Notes: generated by a model not told the origin, from the letters alone. A stretch of DNA of 64,000 bases from Crossaster papposus (GCA_037893245.1 JBAIAA010000700.1:1-64000); one strand, 5' to 3'. Numbered from the stretch's first letter, positions 1 through 13,930 are shown. A program made the numbers and translations.

Positions 1-3000
1 TATTTTTTGCATAATTAATAAATTTTAACCTAATTTGCATCAAAATACAAGGCTTACCCCTTATTAATTAAATTTAGAGACATTTGCCCCATTTTTGGAC
101 AATATCTTATTTTTTGCCATAATTATTATATTTTTAACTAAATTTGCCTACAAATGCAAGGCTTACCCCTTATCAATTAATTTTAGGGACATTTGAGACA
201 TTTTTGGACAATATCTTATTTTTTGCATAATTAATATATTTTTACCTAATTTGCATACAAATGCAAAGCTTACCCCTTATCAATAATTTTAGGACATTTG
301 AGACATTTTTGGACAATATCTTATTTTTTGCATAATTAATATATTTTTACCTAATTTGCATACAAATGCAAGGCTTACCCCTTATTAATTAAATTTAGAG
401 ACATTTGCCCCATTTTTGGACAATATGTTATTTTTTGCATAATTAATATATTTTTACCTAATTTGCATACAAATGCAAAGCTTACCCCTTATCAATTAAT
501 TTTAGGGACATTTGAGACATTTTTGGACAATACCTTTTTTTGCATAATTAATATATTTTTACCTAATTTGCATACAAATGCAAGTCTTACCCCTCATTAA
601 TTAATTTTAGGGACATTTGAGACATTTTTGGACAATACCTTTTTTTGCATAATTAATATATTTTTACCTAATTTGAATACAAATGCAAGGTTTACCCCTT
701 ATTAATTAATTTTAGGGACATTTGAGACCTTTTGTTGACAATATCTTATTTTTTGCATAATTAATAAATTTTAACCTAATTTGCATCAAAATACAAGGCT
801 TACCCCTTATTAATTAAATTTAGAGACATTTGCCCCATTTTTGGACAATATCTTATTTTTTGCATAATTAATATATTTTTACCTAATTTCCATACAAATG
901 CAAGGCTTACCCCTTATTAATTAATTATAGGGACATTTGCGACATTTGTGGACAATATCTTATTTTTTGCATAATTAATATATTTTTACCTAATTTGCAT
1001 ACAAATGCAAGACTTACCCCTTATTAATTAAATTTAGAGACATTTGCCCCATTTTTGGACAATATCTTATTTTTGGCATAATTAATATATGTTTACCTAA
1101 TTTGCATACAAATGCAAGGCTTACCCCTTATCAATTAATTTCAGGGACATTTGAGACATTTTTGACAATATCTTATTTTTTGCATAATTAATATATTTTT
1201 ACCTAATTTGCATACATATGCAAGGCTTACACCTTATCAATTAATTTCAGGGACATTTGAGACATTTTTGGACAATATCTTATTTTTTGCATAATTAATA
1301 TATTTTTACCTAATTTGCATACAAATGCAAGGCTTACCCCTTATTAATTAATTTTAGGGACATTTGAGACTTTGTTGACAATATCTTATTTTTTGCATAA
1401 TTAATATATTTTTAACCTAATTTGCATCAAAATACAAGGCTTACCCCTTATTAATTAAATTTAGAGACATTTGCCCCATTTTTGGACAATATCTTATTTT
1501 TTGCATAATTAATATATTTTTACCTAATTTGCTTACAAATGCAAGGCTTACCCCTTTATAAAATAAATTTTAGGGACATTTGCGAAATTTTTGGACAATA
1601 TATTTTTTTTGCATAATTAATATATTTTTACCTAATTTGCATCAAAATACAAGGCTACCCCTTATTATAAATTATAGGGACATTTGCGACATTTGTGGAC
1701 AATATCTTATTTTTTGCAAAATTAATATATTTTAACCTAATTTGCATCAAAATACAAGGCTTACCCCTTATTAATTAAATTTAGAGACATTTTTTGACAA
1801 TATCTTATTTTTTGCATAATTAATATATTTTTACCTAATTTGCATACAAATGCAAGACTTACCCCTTATTAATTAAATTTAGAGACATTTGCCCCATTTT
1901 TAGACAATATCTTATTTTTGGCATAATTAATATATGTTTACCTAATTTGCATACAAATGCAAGGCTTACCCCTTATCAATTAATTTCAGGACATTTGAGA
2001 CATTTTTGGACAATATCTTATTTTTTGCATAATTAATATATTTTGACCTAATTTGCATACAAATGCAAGGCTTACCCCTTATTAATTAATTTTAGGGACA
2101 TTTAAGACATTTGTTGACAATATCTTATTTTTTGCATAATTAATATATTTTAACCTAATTTGCATCAAAATACAAGGCTTACCCTTTATTAATTAAATTT
2201 AGAGACATTTGCCCCATTTTTTGACAATATCCTATTTTTTGCATAATTATTATATTTTTAACTAATTTGCATACAAATGCAAGGCTTACCCCTTATTAAT
2301 AAATTATAGGGACATTTGCGACATTTTTGACAAAATCTTATTTTTTGCATAATTAATATATTTTTACCTAATTTGCATACAAATGCAAAGCTTACCCCTT
2401 ATCAATTAATTTTAGGGACATTTGAGACATTTTTGGACAATATCTTATTTTTTGCATAATTAATATATTTTTACCTAATTTGCATACAAATGCAAGGCAT
2501 ACCCCTTATTAATTAATTTTAGGGACATTTGAGACATTTTTGGACAATATCTTATTTTTTGCATTATTAATTTATTTTGACCTAATTTGCATCAAAATAC
2601 AAGGCTTACCCCTTAAATAATAAATTTTAGGGACATTTGCGACATTTGTGGACAATATCTTATTTTTTGCATAATTAATATATTTTTACCCTAATTTGCA
2701 TACAATTTCAAGGCTTACCCCTTATCAATTAATTTTAGGGACATTTGAGACATTTTTGGACAATACCTTTTTTTTTGCATAATTAATATATTTTTACCTA
2801 ATTTGCATACAAATGCAAGGCTTACCCCTCATTAATTAATTTTAGGGGACATTTGAGACCTTTGTTGACAATATCTTATTTTTTGCATAATTAATAAATT
2901 TTAACCTAATTTGCATCAAAATACAAGGCTTACCCCTTATTAATTAAATTTAGAGACATTTGCCCCATTTTTGGACAATATCTTATTTTTTGCATAATTA

Positions 3001-6000
3001 ATATATTTTTACCTAATTTGCATACAAATGCAAGGCTTACCCCTTATTAATTAAATTTAGAGACATTTGCCCCATTTTTGGACAATATCTTATTTTTTGC
3101 ATAATTAATATATTTTTACCTAATTTGCATACAAATGCAAGGCTTACCCCCTTATTAATTAAATTTAGAGACATTTGCCCCATTTTTGGACAATATCTTA
3201 TTTTTTGCATAATTAATATATTTTGACCTAATTTGCATACAAATGCAAGGCTTACCCCTTATTAATAAATTATAGGGACATTTGCGACATTGTGGACAAT
3301 ATCTTATTTTTTGCATAATTAATGTATTTTTACCTAATTTGCATACAAATACAAGGCTTACCCCTTATCAATTAATTTTAGGGACATTTGAGACATTTTT
3401 GGACAATATCTTATTTTTTGCATAATTAATATGTTTTTACTTAATTTGCATACAAATGCAAGGCTTACCCCTTATTAATTAATTTTAGGGACATTTGAGA
3501 CATTTGTTGACAATATCTTATTTTTTGCATAATTAATATATTTTAACCTAATTTGCAACAAAATACAAGGCTTACCCCTTATTAATTAAATTTAGAGACA
3601 TTTGCCCCATTTTTGGACAATATCTTATTTATTGCATAATTAATATATTTTTACCTAATTTGCCATACAAATGCAAGACTTACCCCTTATAAATTAATTA
3701 TAGGGACATTTGAGACATTTGTGGACAATATCTTATTTTTTGCATAATTAATATATTTTTACCTAATTTGCATACAAATGCAAGGCTTACCCCTTATTAA
3801 TAAATTATAGGGACATTTGCGACATTTTTGGACAATATCTTATTTTTTGCATAATTAATATATTTTTACCTAATTTGCATACAAATGCAAGGCTTACCCC
3901 TTATCAATTAATTTTAGGGACATTTGAGACATTTGTGGACAATATCTTATTTTTTGCATAATTAATATATTTTTACCTAATTTGCATACAAATACAAGGC
4001 TTACCCCTTATAAATTAATTATAGGGACATTTGCGACATTTGTGGACAATATCTTATTTTTTGCATAATTAATATATTTTTACCTAATTTGCATACAAAT
4101 ACAAGGCTTACCCCTTATAAATTAATTATAGGGACATTTGCGACATTTGTGGACAATATCTTATTTTTTGCATAATTAATATATTTTTACCTAATTTGCA
4201 TACAAATGCAAGGCTTACCCGTTATTAATTAAATTATAGGGACATTTGCGACATTTGTGGACAATATCTTATTTTTTGCATAATTAATATATTTTTACCT
4301 AATTTGCATACAAATGCAAGGCTTACCCCTTATTAATAAATTATAGGGACATTTGCGACATTTGTGGACAATATCTTATTTTTTGCATAATTAATATATT
4401 TTTACCTAATTTGCATACAAATGCAAGGCTTACCCCTTATCAATTAATTTTAGGGACATTTGAGACATTTGTGGACAATATCTTATTTTTTGCATAATTA
4501 ATATATTTTTACCTAATTTGCATACAAATGCAAGGCTTACCCCTTATTAATTAAATTTAGAGACATTTGCCCCATTTTTGGACAATATCTTATTTTTTGC
4601 ATAATTAATATATTTTTACCTAATTTGCATACAAATGCAAGGCTTACCCCTTATTAATTAATTTTAGGGACATTTGAGACATTTTTGGACAATATCTTAT
4701 TTTTTGCATAATTAATATATTTTTACCTAATTTGCATACAAATGCAAGGTTTACCCCTTATTAATTAAATTTAGAGACATTTGCCCCATTTTTGGACAAT
4801 ATGTTATTTTTTGCATAATTAATATATTTTTACCTAATTTGCATACAAATGCAAGGCTTACCTCTTATTAATTAATTTTAGGGACATTTGAGACATTTTT
4901 TGACAATATCTTATTTTTTGCATAATTAATTTATTTTGACCTAATTTGCATCAAAATACAAGGCTTACCCCTTATTAATAAATTATAGGGACATTTCCCC
5001 ATTTTTGGACAATATCTTATTTTTTGCATAATTATTATATTTTTAACTAATTTGCCTACAAATGCAAGGCTTACCCCTTATCAATTAATTTTAGGGACAT
5101 TTGAGACATTTTTGGACAATATCTTATTTTTTGCATAATTAATATATTTTTACCTAATTTGCATACAAATGCAAGGCTTACCCCTTATTAATTAAATTTA
5201 GAGACATTTGCCCCATTTTTGGACAATATGTTATTTTTTGCATAATTAATATATTTTTACCTAATTTGCATACAAATGCAAAGCTTACCCCTTATCAATT
5301 AATTTTAGGGACATTTGAGACATTTTTGGACAATATCTTATTTTTTGCATAATTAATATATTTTTACCTAATTTGCATACAAATGCAAGGCTTACCCCTT
5401 ATTAATTAAATTTAGAGACATTTGCCCCATTTTTGGACAATATGTTATTTTTTGCATAATTAATATATTTTTACCTAATTTGCATACAAATGCAAAGCTT
5501 ACCCCTTATCAATTAATTTTAGGGACATTTGAGACATTTTTGGACAATACCTTTTTTTTGCATAATTAATATATTTTTACCTAATTTGCATACAAATGCA
5601 AGTCTTACCCCTCATTAATTAATTTTAGGGACATTTGAGACATTTTTGGACAATACCTTTTTTTTGCATAATTAATATATTTTTACCTAATTTGCATACA
5701 AATGCAAGGTTTACCCCTTATTAATTAATTTTAGGGACATTTGAGACCTTTGTTGACAATATCTTATTTTTTGCATAATTAATAAATTTTAACCTAATTT
5801 GCATCAAAATACAAGGCTTACCCCTTATTAATTAAATTTAGAGACATTTGCCCCATTTTTGGACAATATCTTATTTTTTGCATAATTAATATATTTTTAC
5901 CTAATTTCCATACAAATGCAAGGCTTACCCCTTATTAATTAATTATAGGGACATTTGCGACATTTGTGGACAATATCTTATTTTTTGCATAATTAATATA

Positions 6001-9000
6001 TTTTTACTTAATTTGCATACAAATGCAAGACTTACCCCTTATTAATTAAATTTAGAGACATTTGCCCCATTTTTGGACAATATCTTATTTTTGGCATAAT
6101 TAATATATGTTTACCTAATTTGCATACAAATGCAAGGCTTACCCCTTATCAATTAATTTCAGGGACATTTGAGACATTTTTGGACAATATCTTATTTTTT
6201 GCATAATTAATATATTTTTACCTAATTTGCATACATATGCAAGGCTTACACCTTATCAATTAATTTCAGGGACATTTGAGACATTTTTGGACAATATCTT
6301 ATTTTTTGCATAATTAATATATTTTGACCTAATTTGCATACAAATGCAAGGCTTACCCCTTATTAATTAATTTTAGGGACATTTGAGACATTTGTTGACA
6401 ATATCTTATTTTTTGCATAATTAATATATTTTAACCTAATTTGCATCAAAATACAAGGCTTACCCCTTATTAATTAAATTTAGAGACATTTGCCCCATTT
6501 TTGGACAATATCTTATTTTTTGCATAATTAATATATTTTTACCTAATTTGCTTACAAATGCAAGGCTTACCCCTTATAAATAAATTTTAGGGACATTTGC
6601 GAAATTTTTGGACAATATATTTTGTTTGCATAATTAATATATTTTTACCTAATTTGCATCAAAATACAAGGCTTACCCCTTATTAATAAATTATAGGGAC
6701 ATTTGCGACATTTGTGGACAATATCTTATTTTTTGCAAAATTAATATATTTTAACCTAATTTGCATCAAAATACAAGGCTTACCCCTTATTAATTAAATT
6801 TAGAGACATTTGCCCCATTTTTTGACAATATCTTATTTTTTGCATAATTAATATATTTTTACCTAATTTGCATACAAATGCAAGACTTACCCCTTATTAA
6901 TTAAATTTAGAGACATTTGCCCCATTTTTGGACAATATCTTATTTTTGGCATAATTAATATATGTTTACCTAATTTGCATACAAATGCAAGGCTTACCCC
7001 TTATCAATTAATTTCAGGGACATTTGAGACATTTTTGGACAATATCTTATTTTTTGCATAATTAATATATTTTGACCTAATTTGCATACAAATGCAAGGC
7101 TAACCCCTTATTAATTAATTTTAGGGACATTTGAGACATTTTTTGACAATATCTTATTTTTTGCATAATTAATATATTTTGACCTAATTTGCATACAAAT
7201 GCAAGGCTTACCCCTTATTAATTAATTTTAGGGACATTTGAGACATTTGTTGACAATATCTTATTTTTTGCATAATTAATTTATTTTGACCTAATTTGCA
7301 TACAAATGCAAGGCTTACCCCTTATAAATTAATTTTAGGGACATTTGAGACATTTTTTGACAATATCTTATTTTTTGCATAATTAATATATTTTGACCTA
7401 ATTTGCATACAAATGCAAGGCTTACCCCTTATTAATTAATTTTAGGGACATTTGAGACATTTGTTGACAATATCTTATTTTTTGCATAATTAATTTATTT
7501 TGACCTAATTTGCATACAAATGCAAGGCTTACCCCTTATAAATTAATTTTAGGGACATTTGAGACATTTTTGGACAATATCTTATTTTGTGCATAATTAA
7601 TATATTTTTACCTAATTTGCATCAAAATACAAGGCTTACCCCTTATTAATAAATTATAGGGACATTTGCGACATTTGTGGACAATATCTTATTTTTTGCA
7701 TAATTAATATATTTTTACCTAATTTGCATACAAATACACGGCTTACCCCTTCTTAATTAATTTTAGGGACATTTGCGAAAATTTTGGAAAATATCTTTTT
7801 TTTGGCATAATTAATATATTTTGACCTAATTTGCATAAACATACAAGGCTTACCCCTTATTAATTAATTTTAGGGACATTTGCGCCCTTTTTGGACAATA
7901 TCATGTTTTTTGCATAATTAATATATTTTGACCTAATTTGCATCAAAATACAAGGCTTACCCCTTATTAATAAATTATAGGGACATTTGCGACATTTGTG
8001 GACAATATCTTATTTTTTGCATAATTAATATATTTTTACCTAATTTGCATACAAATGCAAGGCTTACCCCTTATTAATTAATTTTAGGGACATTTGAGAC
8101 ATTTGGGACAATATCTTATTTTTGCATAATTAATATATTTTACCTAATTTGCATACAAATACACGGCTTACCCCTTCTTAATTAATTTTAGGGACATTTG
8201 CGAAACTTTTGGAAAATATCTTTTTTTTGGCATAATTAATATATTTTGACCTAATTTGCATACAAATGCAAGTCTTACCCCTTATTAATTAATTTTAGGG
8301 ACGTTTGAGACATTTGTTGACAATATCTTATTTTTTGCATAATTAATATATTTTGACCTAATTTGCATCAAAATACACGGCTTACCTCTTCTTAATTAAT
8401 TTTAGGGACATTTGCGACATTTTTGGAAAATATCTTTTTTTTTGCATAATTAATATATTTTGACCTAATTTGCATAAAAATACAAGGCTTACCCCTTATT
8501 AATAAATTTTAGGGACATTTGCGACATTTGTGGACAATATCTTATTTTTTGCATAATTAATATATTTTGACCTAATTTGCATCAAAATACAAAGCTTACC
8601 CCTTATTAATAAATTTTAGGGACATTTTGGGACAATATCTTATTTTTTGCATAATTAATATATTTTAAACTAATTTGCATACAAATGCAAGGCTTAACCC
8701 TTATTAATATATTTTGACCTAATTAGCATCAAAATACACGGCTTACCCCTTCTTAATTAATTTTAGGGACATTTGCGAAAATTTTTGAAAATATTTTTTT
8801 TTGGCATAATTAATATATTTTGACCTAATTTGCATAAACAAATGCAAGGCTTACCCCTTATTAATAAATTTTTGGGACATTTGGCACATTTTAAGACAAA
8901 ATCTTATTTTTTGAATAATTAATATGTATTGACATAATTTGCATACAAATGCAAGGCTAACCCCTCCTCAATCAATTTTAGGGACGTTTGAGACATTTTA

Positions 9001-9010
9001 GAGCAAAATC
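1..9010. repeat. AT-rich satellite array, ~107 bp monomer
   Basis: About 84 head-to-tail copies of a ~107 bp unit. Each unit carries the landmarks TTTTTTGCATAATTAATATA, ACCTAATTTGCAT, GGCTTACCCCTTAT and GGGACATTTGAGACA. Monomers fall into recurring variants, for example a form with AGAGACATTTGCCCCATTTT and a form with CATCAAAATACAAGG in place of CATACAAATGCAAGG. Copies decay between about 8600 and 9010, which looks like the edge of the array; the left edge is outside the window. No gene is seen here: the block is free of any long ORF. Confidence 0.97.
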
Positions 9011-9052
9011 ATATATAAACGTTCGATTTGTACTTGGTCATTTTAACTTACC

Positions 9053-9290
9053 GGCACTGTTTCAGGATTCTAACCCGGGAGGTGGCGATCGATAGTCCCG
9101 TTGGTTACCGCTAGGCCACCGGCACTTCCGGATGAGATCTTTTGAATTTGTAATATATCAACCTTCGATATTTTAACGAAAACAATTCTCATCGACACCG
9201 TTTCAGAATTCGAACCAGGGAGGTTGCGATCGAAAGTCCCGAACGTTACCGCTTGGCCAAAGGCACTACCGGATTCGATTTTCGAATTTT
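9053..9290 (-). repeat. Two tandem tRNA-like elements (SINE head or tRNA relics)
   Basis: Two copies about 144 bp apart. Read on the minus strand, each has a good Pol III A box (TGGCCTAGCGGTAACC and TTGGCCAAGCGGTAACG) and B box (GGTTAGAATCC and GGTTCGAATTC) at tRNA-like spacing. The acceptor ends do not pair properly and no sound anticodon arm can be drawn, so these are tRNA-derived repeats or pseudogenes rather than working tRNA genes. They sit directly beside the end of the satellite. Confidence 0.6.
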
Positions 9291-9424
9291 ATATATATTG
9301 GACGTTGAACAATGATTGACAAATTGACAAATCTCCACTGTGGAGATTCGTGTACAAAACATATTTCTTCTCAAAATATATCGGTGGTCCACGATTGAAA
9401 GTATTTACAACGTTGAGAGTATAG

Positions 9425-9645
9425 ACCATGTGCCCTCTGTTTACGTCTATATTCAAATGTGCCTGGCAATATGCGCACGCATCGTGATTTACATAAATTT
9501 GGTTAAGAGGCGACATCAGAGGTCACATAATTCAAAGGTGGTCTGACCTGTGGCGTCACTCCTCAACCAAATTGTATGCAAAACATATTGCCGGGCACAT
9601 TTGAATACAGATGTAAACACGTGACGTCAGAGGGCATATCGTCTA
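9425..9645. repeat. Hairpin MITE-like element
   Basis: Imperfect inverted repeat. The left arm begins ATGTGCCCTCTGTTTACGTC and continues to CAAATGTGCCTGGCAATATG; the right arm contains CATATTGCCGGGCACATTTG and CAGAGGGCATAT. The inner parts also pair (AAATTTGGTTAAGAGGCGAC against GGCGTCACTCCTCAACCAAA). There is no coding potential. Confidence 0.6.
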
Positions 9646-9680
9646 TAGACGTAAATGTACATTCACATGTTTTATGAAAT

Positions 9681-9898
9681 GGGCCCCTGCTAAGCGCAAC
9701 AAATTGCTTAGCATAAATAAGTATTGCTTAGCAAAAATAGGTTATCAGCCAAAACTCCATGCTAAGCATATTACAGCTGAATATCAATCACACTAGTAAA
9801 CATCACCTGGAAATCTGGTTAGTAACCCTGTTTTTGCCAAGAAAGAATGTTCATGCTTAACAAGTTTTGTGTGCTAAGCAGCTCCACGGAATCGGGCC
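9681..9898. repeat. MITE family A (GGGGCCAATTTCATAGAGCT ends), copy 1
   Basis: Short element with inverted ends (GGGCCCCTGCTAAGC at the left, GCTTAGCACACAAAA-like and GGGCC at the right) and internal repeats of TTGCTTAGCA. Three further copies lie in the window at 10881-11113, 22065-22300 and 45466-45707. No protein is encoded, so it would be non-autonomous. Confidence 0.75.
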
Positions 9899-10083
9899 AT
9901 GTTGGTCGTTTGAGTAGCTTGTAAGATTATTCGTGCTATTGAAACTACTGCTGGTATTGCGCGTATACCCACTTTTAAGCCAATTATGGCTTAAAAGAAT
10001 TTATTACCTCGAGACAGCTTGGTATGCAGGGGTCTGGCCCAATTCCCCTTTCCCACGCTATACATCACGGTAATTGCACTTCT

Positions 10084-10094
10084 CTATATTTATA
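10084..10094 (+). promoter_or_regulatory. TATA-like motif upstream of exon 1a
   Basis: CTATATTTATA lies 51-61 bp before the ATG at 10145. The spacing would allow a start site near 10115. Such AT-rich motifs occur by chance in this window, so this is a weak call that stands mainly on its position. Confidence 0.25.
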
Positions 10095-10144
10095 TCGCCG
10101 TTCTAATTTAAACCAAAATTCGTTGATCCAGACGCGGTATAAGA

Positions 10145-10408
10145 ATGGCGCCTGGTTGGATCTCAGTGTCTTTATTTGTGGCACATCTGTGGTCGTTTCT
10201 GGTGATTTCTGGAGCTGATGTGGAAGGGACGAATGTGACGGACCTTTACATCCTGACGCTGTTTCCGATGTCGGGGTCTTGGGCTGGGGGTGAAGGGCAG
10301 CGGCCCGCGGTGGAGATCGGCCTAAAACACGTCAACTCTGACCCGGCCGTGCTGTCCGGGTACCGACTGGTCATGCAGCCGCCGTCCGCTGAGGAAGCGG
10401 ACACGCAG
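10145..10408 (+). CDS. Duplicated first exon of GABA-B receptor-like gene (exon 1a or relic)
   Basis: 88 codons from an ATG in good Kozak context (AGA before, G after), with an in-frame TGA upstream at 10124-10126. The peptide has a hydrophobic signal sequence (about residues 8-24) and then the first strand of a type I periplasmic-binding/Venus-flytrap domain. The segment LFPMSGSWAGGEGQRPA closely matches LYPLSGEWAGGQGQLPA in the first exon of the gene at 17412. It ends in phase 0 at CAG followed by GCAAGT, a strong GC-AG donor. The 17412 exon also ends in phase 0 at the homologous place, so this exon could splice to the shared exon 2 at 18902. I find no homologue of exons 2-18 between 10409 and 17411. 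Either it is an alternative first exon (alternative N-terminus and promoter), or it is the only surviving piece of a tandem duplicate gene. Confidence 0.75.
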
Positions 10409-10880
10409 GCAAGTCCGTTAGTCCGTCATCCCGCTTGTGTGTTTGGTTGTAATTATAACGGAGACTTTGATAGTTATCCGCATTTAAATACGCACAACAT
10501 GGGCTCGATTGTTGCAGATATACTTGTTTTTGCCATTCATTATTACCCCTGCTCGTCATGACTATAAAGCACCTAATTACATGTATCTACCAACATTTTT
10601 AAAATCGTCGCTTACCTTAACATGCACTTTTGTTTTGTTTTAATCTTCACATTTCTATTTTCTTGCAATGTGACATGATCTGGCACTACGATGAGAATAA
10701 ATCTTTGAATTTGTAATTAGAAAATGTAAACGTTTGTGGTTGAACATGATTATATCCTTCATTGGTGTAAACATTTTGAATGGAGACGTATTATATATAT
10801 ACTTGTTTTCATTGCTACGTTGATTCGAACATCGGTTTTACTGCTTAGAATAATTGCAGTGCCAAACGAATAGAACGGCT

Positions 10881-11113
10881 GGGGCCAATTTCATAGAGCT
10901 GCTAAGCATAAACAAAAATTAATGTTAGCACAAAAACAGTGTTGCTCAGGAAAAACAGGTTACCAGCCAAATCCACATGTGCTTTTCACGCTAAGAAAAA
11001 ACAGCTAAATACCAGTCACAAACATGCTCGTCTGATCATTTATACTATTTTTTCCAAGAAAGATTTTTATTGCTAAGCAAATGTTTGCGCTCAGCAGCTC
11101 TATGGAATTGGTC
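10881..11113. repeat. MITE family A, copy 2
   Basis: Starts GGGGCCAATTTCATAGAGCT and ends AGCAGCTCTATGGAATTGGT, nearly perfect terminal inverted repeats of about 20 bp. The interior resembles the copies at 9681, 22065 and 45466, with the same AAACAGGTTACCAGCC segment. Confidence 0.85.
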
Positions 11114-11984
11114 TTTGGTCAGAATTGCTTGAAGGTTTCAAGTTGGAAAGCAATTATTTTGTGCATTGCTTCAATGTTTCTTATCGTTCATTTGTCTGTG
11201 AATTAATTGCTAGTTCTTCTTCGTCCATCGTTACCCGTATACTCCGTACCCAATCCGGGCTTCATCGATCAACCGTCAAATCACTGCATAATATTCCAGC
11301 CTGCATTTGATCGGAATATGAAATACTTCCATGGTGTTTATTTTTTGTTTTATTTTATAAGACAACAGAGAGAGTGGCCCTGGATTAAGCCTGTTATTAG
11401 GTTGATTAATGGGTTGATATTTGATAGTTAATTCAACGCATTTAGCACTCTAAAGATAAAAATTATCGAAGGGCGGATTAGGTAAAAATATTGATGCCGT
11501 GCAGAAAGAGCGGGTTGAAGTTGATCGTTTTTTCAAATCGCATTTTCGCATTGGCCAACATTTTGAAATGCCTTTTTTGATGGCCGGTGTCATATGAAAA
11601 TATGACTCTTATATGAAAATCAGATTCATTTCCCTTATTATAATTGGTTAAATCATCTCACGTGACCGGTCACGTTCCTATAGTTATCTTTAAAAAGTCA
11701 AGATTTCATAGTCTAAAATTCAGGCTACACTGTTTAATTTAATCAACGAAATGTCTCGACAGAATTTGTTCGTGTATATTGTATACACGTTATTATAAAA
11801 CAAAGACTTGAAATACCTATAGCTTTTGTTTTTTGTATTTCGTTTCACACAAAAACCTGGTATTCTGCGATTCCTTTTGAGCTAAAATGTTACAGCTGGA
11901 TCGTATCGTATTATTTTTTTTCCCTGCTAGAACTAGAAGTTCTGTCCATGAAATCTCCGATGAGGAACATCATACAAAATTGCA

Positions 11985-12795
11985 TTCAGTGACATTAATC
12001 TATTTCTGTGACGTCATACTATTGTTGAAACTGTATTTTTATGAGGGTACAGTCGGAGTCTTTGTCAACTTAATCTACAGCCAAGAGTAGATTAAGTTAG
12101 GAATCTACTCTTGGCTGTACAATTAAGTTGACAAAGACTGTAGATTAAGTTAACAAAGACTCCGACGCGCACATAATCAATTTTGTTTTACAACAAAGGC
12201 CAAGTTCGATCAAGGAACTATAGTTAACTAGTGGTTAGTTCGTGACGTCATTAGGGCATGCGCACTGAAGTTGAAGTGCGAACGACTCTCGTCGAACTAT
12301 TGATAACTGCCAAACTTGAACTGGTCCTCTGTGTACTGTGCTTTTAAAGCGGCTACTGGTTACCATCGATGCGACCAACCGCGGTAGGCTGGTCGTGAAT
12401 AGTTGACTAGACTATAGTCCAACCATCGTCGACTAGCCTGAGTTCGATCAGAGTTAGTCAAACTATAGTTAACTATAGTCCTTGATCGAACTTGGCCAAA
12501 GGTTTATTCAAATGAGCCCTGGCGTCACCCCGATCGCCAGGTTTTTGGAGAAAGTGTATATCTTATTTTTATCAAACTTAGTGCTTTGTGAATTAAAGTA
12601 GGTATAGTATAGTCGGAGTCTTTGTTAACTTAATCTACATTGTCAACTTAATGTGCACCCAAGAGTAGATTCGTAACTTAATCTACTCTTGGCTTTAGAT
12701 TAAAATGACAAAGACACCGACTGTACATTCCTTAAAACAATCTACATTTATTTTCAACAATAGTATGACGTCACATAAATAGATTAAGTCATAAG
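11985..12795. repeat. Foldback element with long inverted arms
   Basis: Left arm 11985-12165 and right arm about 12610-12795 are inverted copies. The outer parts share TGTGACGTCATACTATTGTT. The inner parts share AGTCGGAGTCTTTGT and AACTTAATCTAC, and each inner arm contains a smaller palindrome around CCAAGAGTAGATT. The centre is occupied by a separate MITE (12198-12497). Confidence 0.65.
12198..12497. mobile_element. 300 bp MITE with ~30 bp terminal inverted repeats
   Basis: The left end GGCCAAGTTCGATCAAGGAA and the right end, CCTTGATCGAACTTGGCC, are inverted copies over about 30 bp with one indel. AAA flanks both ends (ACAAA before, AAAGG after) and may be a short target-site duplication. 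The interior has no ORF. It sits inside the foldback element at 11985-12795. Confidence 0.8.
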
Positions 12796-13679
12796 AAACA
12801 CATTTAGAAATAGGGCCATCACAGATTTTTTTTTTTTTTTTTTTTAAAGTAGAATAACACAAATTTTAATTTTTTTCTAAGGGACAAAAAATGCGACGGC
12901 CCTATAATAAATATCTTTCCCATGCCTTACTCAGACGATGTGCCAAATTTCATGCTTGTATCATCAAAGACACAATTTTCTGCCGCAATAACATCAACAT
13001 GTCTACCGTGGGAGATTTCTACTTATACTGAACGGAACAAGGAAGGTTCGGAGAAGCATCGAGGGCCAAGTAATTGCAGTTATTTGCGGAATGGCATCAG
13101 AATCAGCACCTGATCGCGACAGCCTTTCCAACAAAAATACAAATTTAGTGTCCATTACCAATCGGAAATCGGCGTCCGGACAAATCTCTTGAGAGACTGG
13201 AAATTAACGAGCAACATTCAAGAATGTGTCGTATACACTTACTTGGCCTTCGCTTTTCTCCTAGTCTGATTTTAAGCCGTGCTGTTCCAATTTCATTTCA
13301 AATTAACGGTGTCGGCAAACAAAATCTAAACTTGGCTTGAGCTTGCGACTTGGATGATAGAGGGTTGGCTTTCAAAAATTGCTGGGCGTTTTACACGCGT
13401 CTGAATGAACAGGCACTGTTTACTAATCTGTACATATTTTCCCCGCTGGAATGCAGTTTGTTCAATCTCAGATTAATTGTAATCTCTCGAGTGGACAAAA
13501 AGAATCTGCGGCCAGCATATAGGTGTGGTCCCCCCCCCCCCTTCAATTTATTTATTATGTAAAACGAAAACTGTAGACTCCTTTGTCCCCATAAAGGTTA
13601 TTTCACGAGTTTTTGCCCATCCCGTAAATCTTAATTGGCCTTAAACAGAACTTTCCCAAAATTAATGTTTAGACTTACC

Positions 13680-13930
13680 TCAGTATAAAGGTTTTGTATT
13701 CCTGTAAATATCATTGTACGTCTGTAAATATTATGTTTGTATTTTTGTGTAAATGTTGTTGTATTTCTATGTATTTATAGTAAGTTGTCCGTTTAACAGA
13801 CGTACGGTTGTGTTGATGACTTTCGATGTATTATTGATGTATGCAGGGCGGCTGGGCCCCAATGGAAACCAGTTTTTAAACTGTTTGGGCGCACCCTGGT
13901 TAAAGAAATGTAATAAATAAATAAAATTAA
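13680..13930 (+). repeat. Possible non-LTR retrotransposon 3' tail
   Basis: A TGTAAATAT/TTTTGTGTAAATG-rich segment leads into GGGCGCACCCTGGTTAAAG and a terminal AATAAATAAATAAA run. This is the look of a truncated LINE 3' end. No reverse transcriptase sequence is present, so the family is not assignable. Confidence 0.35.

Noticed and set aside
1-9010. CRISPR-like array
   Set aside because: The whole ~107 bp monomer is conserved with no unique spacers; it is a eukaryotic satellite.
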